From Sarcocystis neurona (lineage: Eukaryota; Apicomplexa; Conoidasida; Eucoccidiorida; Sarcocystidae), in contig KL647307.1 in assembly GCA_000727475.1 (NCBI GenBank), forward strand, positions 1,746,005-1,810,004: a DNA stretch of 64,000 bases, read 5' to 3'. The notes under the pieces are model-generated. The model did not search any database and had not been told where the DNA came from. It saw only the letters and a list, made by a program, of their open reading frames with translations. The position numbers and the translations under genes are program-made. Each line of letters opens with the position of its first letter. Position 1 is the first letter of the stretch. Below, piece after piece: positions 59,401 through 64,000 of the stretch.

Positions 59401-62400
59401 GGAGGGGTGTTCAGGCTTGCTGTCTGCTGCATGCGAGATAAGCCGAGCCGGGAAACCCGCGTTTTCTCTTCTTCAGCCTGTCTGTCTCTGTGTTGATATG
59501 CGTGTGTGTGCGGCCGCTCGCCTCGTGGGCAGGGGACGAGCCAGCAGACGAAGAAAGTATCTCTGCGGCCGCGGCTCCTGGGAGGCGGCGGAGGACGTGG
59601 TGGGGGAGCGTACGCCTCGCAGCATTACTTCGTTGAGTGAGCGCCAGGAGCGCCACAACTTCTTCGGGAGCCTCTCCACGAAGTCGCACCAGCACTTTCT
59701 TCTTCAGGAAGTGTGCATCCACGTGAATTTGCATGCCTGTGTGGACAGAAGCGAACGCAGATGTAGACACGTACGTAGACACGGCGAGGGGAAGAGAGAG
59801 ACGGAAAGAACACGCGAGACGACGATTTCTTTGCGTAGTCGAAGACATCCCGCGCATGCACTTCTCCTCACTCCCCGTTCTTTGAAGTGTGGCTCACGGC
59901 AGATCGACTAGAAAAGTTTCTCTTCTGCCACGTACATAGGCGCACTCCCACACGCTATACCTGTAGATATCATTGATATCCATGTATCTGTACAGATATG
60001 CCTATACATATATGTATACATATGTGTCTATGTTTATAAGTATCAATAGGTGTCTATAAATGTATATTTACAAATGTATACGTCTTCATATGTATGTACA
60101 CGTATGTCTCTATATGCATATATATGCATGTATATATGCATATGTGTGCGTATCCTAGTATATGTATACGTGTTGTATATGTATGTAGATGCATGTGTAT
60201 ATGCGTCTCTATATATGTGTATGTGTGTGTGTGTGTTTATATAGAGAGAGGAAGATATACTCGTATACTTACACACTTGTATACACATGTATATGTATGT
60301 ATGTGTATCTGGAGAAAAAGAGAGACAAGTACGTTTGTCTACACATATATACATGTATGTGGAGACATATTCATCGTCGGAGAAGTGAATGCTGGTGTGG
60401 ACGTGTCTGAACTGAAAGCAGTTGTATTGAAAAAGAGACAGCAGAGAGAGGGAGACGGGGAGACGAGACGCGCGCGTTTTGGTTGCATTGCTGTGTGCAG
60501 CCGTGCGTTCTGCGTAGCGTACAAGCACTTTCCTCGTTTGCTGAAAGAGCAAGACTTCTTCAACGACTTGCCCGCGTCTCCTTCAGCGGCAGGCGCAGCA
60601 GAAGCCGGAGGAGGAGGAGGCGGATCAGCAGCGGCTTTTGATTTGCTGCTGTCTGAGGCGAAGGAGGGAATCTCGTACAATTACGAGAAGCTGCTGGGCT
60701 ACTTGCCCGACCCCGAGGAGAACAGCGGCAGTAGCTGGAACGCGCATGCGTCATCACGCGCGGCTCATAGCAACAGCAGTTCTTCTTCGTCTTTTCCTCT
60801 TCCTGCTTCTTCTTCGTCTTTCTCTTCCTCCTCTTCGATCAACGGCAGCAGCAAAGACGCTGCGCCGGGAGTGCTGCTGCAGGTGCGGGCGTTCATCAAG
60901 CGCAAGCAGCAGCAGCGGCAGCAGCAGCAACGCCGACAGCAGCAGCGCCAACAGCAGCAGCAACACGGCAACGACAGTCGAGGCGCGCCTTCTGCTGCTG
61001 CTGGTGCTGCTGCGCAGCCTCTCGTCCCCTCGTATTCCTCAGAAGAACTCTTTGCTGCGTTGTGTCTCGCTGCCGGTTGCCCACTGCCCGAACAATTTGA
61101 CGGGTCCCCTGCAGCTCTGAAGAGCGTTCCTTACTTCATCAAGGAAATCGTTCTCGCCTACGCTTACCCCAGGCTTGATATCAACGTCAGGTAGGTCTTC
61201 TTCAATACTGCTGCTGCTCCTATATGGGGTGCAGCTGCAGCAGCAGAACGGCAGCGCAACAGCAGAACGGCGACAGCAGCAACAGCATGGCAGCAGCAGA
61301 AACACGGCAGCAGCAGCAGCAGGGCAGCAGCAGACACACGGCAGCAGCAGCAGCAGGGCAGCAGCAGAAACACGGCAGCAGCAGAGAAACAGCAGCGGCA
61401 GAAAAACGGCAGCAGCAGCAGCAGTGCAGAAAGAAACGCGTTGAACGAGAACCTGCTGCAGTGACGGTTGCACAGGAGACAAAGCGACCTCCTCAGGGGG
61501 AGCAGCAGCAGTCAAGAGTCACGTCGAGGAAGACAGCAGCAGCAGCAGCCGCAGCAGCAAGATGGAAGCGCTGCCTGATGTGCTCGAGCGCAACAGCAGC
61601 AGAAGCACACAGGTGTGTGCGCATCTAGAAGAGCAGCAGCAGCAGTGTAGGTGTAGCGCCTGCTGCAGCAGGAGCAGCCGCGGCCACGAGACAGTTGCAC
61701 CAGGAGGCGCATCAGCAGCAGCCAAGGCGCAGAGGCGCGTGCGTCGGCAGTGGCGAATAAGCAGCAGCAGCGGAATATGCAAAGCTGTGCCGCTTTTGCT
61801 CTGCAGCAGCGCCGATGCAGAGAACCGGCGACGGTACCGCAGCAGCAGATGAGGAAAAGGCAGCAGCAACACTTGAAGAGAGCAGCGCGCGCAACAGCAC
61901 AGCGATGTTTCTTCGCCCTAAGTGAGAACTTCCTTAGAAGTTTCAACAAGCACAAGGATGATGGAAAAATTATCTAAGCAAACATTCGTATACACGTATG
62001 TAAATGTGTATATTTTGATAGATCTATATACTTGCTCACACAGACACTAACGTATGTATATATCCATATACATGCGTGGGGTCATATATATATGTATATA
62101 TATACACGCATGCATGTCTACATGGGTCTGTGTGTGGACGCGAAGGTATAGACGTAGAAATATGAGTACGTCGTTTTGACTCCATGCGGCGCTGGTGTGG
62201 GAAGCTCTGCTGAGGAAGTAGTTATTTAATTCAACGATTGCCTACGGATAAAAGAAGCAGGAAGAGGTGTGCTGGCGACGGAGACACGTACGTCCTCGGG
62301 CAAGGAAGGGACGTCGGCGCACCGGCAGCAGCTACGTACAAACACGTGCGTCTCTCGGCTCGTGGTCGAAACTGCTGCTGCTCTACTCCTCTGCTGCTGC

Positions 62401-63213
62401 TTCGTATTCAGCCGGAACTGTGCTCGCGAAGTTATCTACTTTCCGCTACTGCTGCTGCTCCTGCTGCTGCAGGTGTGGGTGCGCTGCTACTGCTGCTGCG
62501 CTGTCGCTGCTGTCCTGCCCCCCCGTCATCTTCTGCCTCGCGCTGCAACTGCTGCCTCACCACGGCTTTGACGACTGCTGTTACTGCTGCTGTTTCTCGC
62601 TCTCCTCACCCGCTGCTGCTCCTGCTGCTTCTCGCTCTCGTGGCCCGGTGCTCCTGCTGCTGTGGCTGATCCCTTGCGTCTCCTGCCCCGCTGCTGCTGC
62701 TGCGTCTCGCCCTCCTGACCCGCTGCTGCTGCTGTAGCTGATCTGCTCGCTCTCCTGGCCCGCTGCTGCTGCTGTGGCTGATCTCCTCGCTCTCCTGGCC
62801 TGCTGCTGCTGCTGCTTCTCCCCCTCGTGACCCGCTGCTGCTGCTGCTGGTTCTTGCTCTCCTGACGCCCTCTTCCTGCTGCTGTGGCTGCTGTATCTCG
62901 CCATCCTGCCCCGCTGCTGCTGCCCTTGGGGGCTTGCTTGAGTCGTTCGCTGCTGCTGTTGCTGCTCCTGCTTCTTCTCCATGTTTCCGCGTGCTCCTGC
63001 TGCTCTCGCGAGGGCTTCTTTTTGCTTCAAAAGGGTACGGCAGTGGGGACAGACGTCTCTGCAGGCCTTCCCTCTCAGACAGCTGCTGCTGCTGCTGCCC
63101 TGCCTCTCTGCAAAAATCGGTGACGTTTTCCCTGCTCTTTCTTCCTTTCTTTCTCTGCAGCAAAGATATCGCTCACCTTTTGAAAGCTCCTTTCTGCGTC
63201 CACCCCGGCACAG
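44378..63213 (+). CDS. PRI1: DNA primase small (catalytic) subunit, exons 1-9, 3' end not reached
   Basis: Synthesises RNA primers for DNA polymerase alpha in the nucleus. Nine exons were joined by phase and by alignment from memory to eukaryotic p48/p49: 44378-44456, 46936-47153, 49095-49238, 51957-52050, 53443-53540, 56943-57017, 59533-59609, 60501-61190, 63161-63213. These give about 509 residues. Visible landmarks are [35 protein letters not shown] (metal-binding Asp about 152 and 154), [12 protein letters not shown] (zinc cysteines), [22 protein letters not shown] (third catalytic Asp about 488) and [14 protein letters not shown]. Coccidian-type insertions occur in exon 2 (Ser/Gly/Arg) and exon 8 (Ser and Gln runs). 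The start ATG at 44,378 is the first in its frame after an in-frame TGA. The terminal exon, expected to begin with the GRxxVP(I/V)D block, is unresolved. Confidence 0.92.
46140..46900. repeat. CTG-rich end of primase intron 1
   Basis: TGCTGTTGCTG- and CTTCTGCTG-rich pyrimidine-biased DNA running to the exon 2 acceptor. A roughly 65-bp block (TTCTGTTxxTGTAGxCxCTGCTxTTGCTGxxCTTCTAC) recurs near 46,425, 46,485, 46,545 and 46,600, a degenerate tandem repeat. Confidence 0.65.
46936..47153 (+). CDS. PRI1: Primase exon 2
   Basis: The acceptor follows a long pyrimidine tract (CTCTTCTTCCTGTCATGCCGCCACAG); donor GTACGC at 47,154. It reads [15 protein letters not shown], then [10 protein letters not shown], an insertion rich in Ala, Arg, Gly and Ser of roughly 24 residues, then DEFFVRWQ. 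The family equivalent is LFPYxxYYRWLxYG followed by REFSFTLxxxxxxRYQSF, so the insertion sits between REICLT and the F-V-R-W-Q strand. No intron boundaries fit inside it, so it is probably translated. Confidence 0.88.
48120..48480. repeat. CTGCTG-rich stretch in primase intron 2
   Basis: TGCTGCTGCTGTACTG-like units, pyrimidine-rich; open frames here are Leu/Cys-rich artefacts. Confidence 0.7.
49095..49238 (+). CDS. PRI1: Primase exon 3
   Basis: Acceptor TGTTTCTGCAG, donor GTCAGT at 49,239; 48 codons, phase 0 at both ends. It reads [17 protein letters not shown], then [17 protein letters not shown], then GFKAGQK. The IGAVYS block and the following loop match the primase core. It joins directly to [10 protein letters not shown] in exon 4, as in the human protein. 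Confidence 0.93.
50180..51640. repeat. 1.45-kb TACATA/ACATATG region in primase intron 3
   Basis: Dominated by CATACATACATATGTCCATACAC. A block ending TGTCCATACA recurs every 30-40 bp from about 50,800 onward. Long Tyr/Thr/His/Ile frames on both strands are repeat artefacts. Confidence 0.85.
51957..52050 (+). CDS. PRI1: Primase exon 4: catalytic Asp pair and zinc motif
   Basis: Acceptor CCTGCTGCAG. The exon encodes [28 protein letters not shown] and CVA. The D-I-D pair binds the two metal ions; the C-C-x5-C-x2-C cysteines form the structural zinc site of the family. The donor is placed at GTGTGT (52,051), which gives phase 1 and restores the family's spacing between the zinc Trp and EDFGF. 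An alternative donor GTAGCA at 52,044 would shorten the linker by three residues. Confidence 0.92.
52240..52740. repeat. Polypyrimidine CTT/CTTCTT tract in primase intron 4
   Basis: About 500 bp of C and T, mostly TTCTTC. A 409-codon plus frame spans it but is out of frame with primase exon 4. Confidence 0.85.
52880..53380. repeat. Polypurine tract in primase intron 4
   Basis: About 500 bp of GAAAGGAGAGAAAG-like DNA, 140 bp after the polypyrimidine tract; the two could pair with each other in the transcript. Confidence 0.8.
53443..53540 (+). CDS. PRI1: Primase exon 5: SGRRGVHCW motif
   Basis: Acceptor CGCTTCTTAG, donor GTAAGC at 53,541. It reads [16 protein letters not shown], then [13 protein letters not shown]. 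The Arg-Arg-Gly-x-His motif binds nucleotide phosphates in archaeal and eukaryotic primases. Phase 1 in, phase 0 out. Confidence 0.95.
54160..54330 (-). CDS. Possible antisense exon inside primase intron 5
   Basis: A non-repetitive island with minus-strand frame [20 protein letters not shown], then [20 protein letters not shown]. The plus strand frame ([20 protein letters not shown]) is also open, so orientation is uncertain. If real it would be part of a gene nested in or overlapping the primase intron. Splice sites were not fixed. Confidence 0.22.
54430..55200. repeat. TGTGTATATGTAT microsatellite region in primase intron 5
   Basis: TATGTATATGTGTG and TATATATG repeats; the Tyr/Val/Cys frames are artefacts. 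Confidence 0.8.
55560..56560. repeat. 1-kb CTT/TTC tract in primase intron 5
   Basis: Almost pure pyrimidine, dominated by TTCTTCTTC with CATCTTC and CGTCTTC variants. Frames in phase with the triplet are open and give Phe/Ser/Leu- or, on the other strand, Lys-rich chains. Confidence 0.95.
56636..56880. repeat. 15-bp minisatellite CTTCCTTCGGTTATC, about 16 copies
   Basis: Units TTCCTTCGGTTATC and variants (GGTTGTC, GATTATC, TCTTCGGTTATC) fill the stretch just before primase exon 6; the last copies lie within 65 bp of its acceptor. Confidence 0.9.
56943..57017 (+). CDS. PRI1: Primase exon 6
   Basis: Twenty-five codons directly after the 15-bp minisatellite: [20 protein letters not shown] then LNLCT. 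Acceptor CTGTCTTCAG, donor GTACGA. It aligns without gaps to VCDESVRKLSSAVRSGIVEY in the human subunit, and follows exon 5 so that HCW joins VCD. Confidence 0.93.
58560..59170. repeat. Degenerate array in primase intron 6
   Basis: GTGTCTACACATACG and CCCTCCATATGCAGCCCTACG blocks recur roughly every 70-90 bp between 58,600 and 59,160. Confidence 0.6.
59533..59609 (+). CDS. PRI1: Primase exon 7 (tentative)
   Basis: A missing piece of about 25 residues with phase 0 in and phase 2 out is required between exons 6 and 8. This segment has acceptor CTCGTGGGCAG, donor GTACGC, the right phases and length, and reads [15 protein letters not shown] before a Gly-rich end. The family has GGQDVKKKVHLSEKIHP here, so KKVSL fits, but the expected His-Pro is not present. 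Another island at 57,580-57,660 was considered but its phases do not fit. Confidence 0.45.
60501..61190 (+). CDS. PRI1: Primase exon 8: large exon with Ser and Gln runs
   Basis: Acceptor CTGTGTGCAG, donor GTAGGT at 61,191; phase 2 in, phase 2 out. It starts [20 protein letters not shown] and continues with [14 protein letters not shown], as in the family's KYFEEY...ILALVPE region. Then come about 60 residues with Ser runs, a Gln/Arg run (about 60,905-60,965) and Ala-rich spacers, then [18 protein letters not shown]. The Asp in RLDIN is the third catalytic carboxylate. The open frame extends upstream to 60,094 through TATATG repeats, which are intron. Confidence 0.9.
61220..61440. repeat. GCAGCA repeat at the start of primase intron 8
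   Basis: GCAGCAGCAGCAGGGCAGCAGCAGAMACACGGCAGCA, with an approximate 39-bp unit containing ACACGGCAGCAGCAG, begins about 30 bp after the exon 8 donor. CAG-rich DNA continues to about 61,870. Confidence 0.85.
62380..63120. repeat. CTGCTG-rich region with a repeated CTCTCCTGGCCCG unit
   Basis: Between about 62,600 and 62,860 the block GCTGCTGCTG-TGGCTGATCTC-CTCGCTCTCCTGGCCC repeats about six times (unit about 45-50 bp) in primase intron 8. It ends in the pyrimidine tract of the exon 9 acceptor. Confidence 0.8.
63161..63213 (+). CDS. PRI1: Primase exon 9
   Basis: The acceptor has a long pyrimidine tract (CTTCCTTTCTTTCTCTGCAG); donor GTACTG at 63,214. With the two bases from exon 8 it reads [19 protein letters not shown], matching SKGINHLLKSPFSVHPKTG in the human subunit. 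It ends in phase 1. Confidence 0.92.
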
Positions 63214-63684
63214 GTACTGACAACGTTCTCTCTTCCACGTTACACTCCTACGCAACTCCTTCATATCTGCTGCCCACGTACATCTGCACACCGCCAGACA
63301 CATACACTCATACACCTTCTCCATCTATATACATACACACATACACGTTTCCTGTAGATACTACCCACGTGTGCGCGTATTCGTCTCTGTGTGTGTGCCT
63401 GCGTCTCTCTCTATCTTCTCGTACACATGTAATTCTACACGTGCGTCCCTTTGTCTTCCTCTCTCTATCTCCTTCTGCATGTGTCTTCTCTCTATAGACG
63501 CATGCACACACACACACATACGTGGACGTGTGTCTGGGCGTCTCTCTATCGTTAGCTCCGTCTCCCTGCGTGTCTCCGTGTCTCCCTCCCTGCCTTTCCG
63601 TCTCCCCGTCTCCCTTCCTGCCCCACTCGCTGTCTCCGTCTCCCTCTCCGCTTCTGTCCCAGTCTCCCTGTCTCTGTCTCTGCG

Positions 63685-63894
63685 CATGCAGCCGGTGGAC
63701 GTGCGCCCCTGGCTGTGGTGTGTCGTTAGATCTGAAAGAACCCACGTGCTGTCTTTGGGCATGCATGAGAGAGCGCCGCGAGGAAGTCGACGTCCCGCAA
63801 AAGAGACTGCTGCAGCTGCTGATGGTGCTGCTGCTAGTGCTGCGGCTGCCGATGCTGCTGTTGCTGCAGCTGCTGGTGCTGCGGCAGGTGAACT
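63685..63894 (+). CDS. Possible further primase exon (unresolved)
   Basis: After HPGTG the family continues with GRISVPIDL. At 63,691 an acceptor GCGCATGCAG precedes PVDVRPW in one frame, and nearby VSLDLKEP is readable in another, but neither gives the correct phase after exon 9. From about 63,815 a GCT/GCA repeat encodes an Ala run. The true last exon may start with a micro-exon here or lie beyond 64,000. Confidence 0.25.
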
Positions 63895-64000
63895 TCCGCT
63901 GTCGGCGAAGTTGCTGCTGCCCTATCTCTGGTGTCAGAGACAGCTTCTTTTTCTTTCTGTTCTCACTCGTCGCTATCTCTCCCCAGAAAAGTGCATGTCT

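Noticed and set aside
1..64000. tRNA, rRNA, telomere-type TTTAGGG arrays or CRISPR-like arrays
   Set aside because: I looked for B-box-like GGTTCGAATCC, telomere heptamers and regularly spaced unique-spacer repeats and saw none. The regular arrays present are plain tandem repeats.

Overview
The window looks like nuclear DNA of a coccidian apicomplexan, most like Eimeria or a close relative such as Cyclospora. The reasons are GT-AG introns, short exons scattered through repeat-rich DNA, heavy CAG/CTG tracts that encode Ala, Gln and Ser runs inside otherwise conserved proteins, and long TA/ACATAT, GAGACA and CTT microsatellites. Species cannot be fixed from sequence alone. Most long open frames here are by-products of three-base repeats or of C/T- and G/A-rich strands, so exons were called from protein similarity, splice sites and reading-phase continuity together.

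Layout. 1-12,110: mostly microsatellite, with a few non-repetitive islands holding candidate exons (2.9, 4.0 and 9.75 kb) but no gene I can complete. 12,111-31,954, minus strand: one gene of six exons encoding a predicted 1,877-residue alpha/beta hydrolase. A 1,412-residue Ala/Ser-rich first exon (27.7-32.0 kb) is followed by five exons carrying the hydrolase core with its Ser-Asp-His triad. All phases agree and the total is 5,634 nt, exactly 1,878 codons. 32.0-33.9 kb: more CTG-rich, largely open sequence of unclear status. 33.5-35.8 kb, minus strand: exons of one unidentified gene, or possibly of two.

36.4-44.3 kb is an island almost free of simple repeats. Between about 40.3 and 42.6 kb it holds, in the correct plus-strand order, stop-riddled remnants of a Ty3/gypsy-type retrotransposon (RT-like, RNase H, integrase core, GPY/F-like end). 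It also has two perfect hairpins placed end to end at 37.4 kb.

44,378 to beyond 63,213, plus strand: the small catalytic subunit of DNA primase (PRI1/PRIM1-like), assembled from nine exons over 19 kb; the last exon or exons are unresolved or outside the window. The metal-binding Asp pair, the four-Cys zinc motif, the SGRRGVHCW motif and the third catalytic Asp are all present. Its introns are filled with CT tracts, TACATA repeats, a 1-kb CTT tract and a 15-bp minisatellite.

The two solid genes lie head to head (hydrolase to the left, primase to the right) about 12 kb apart, separated by the unidentified gene and the decayed element. They have no evident functional link: one is a housekeeping replication enzyme, the other a hydrolase of unknown substrate with a large disordered extension.
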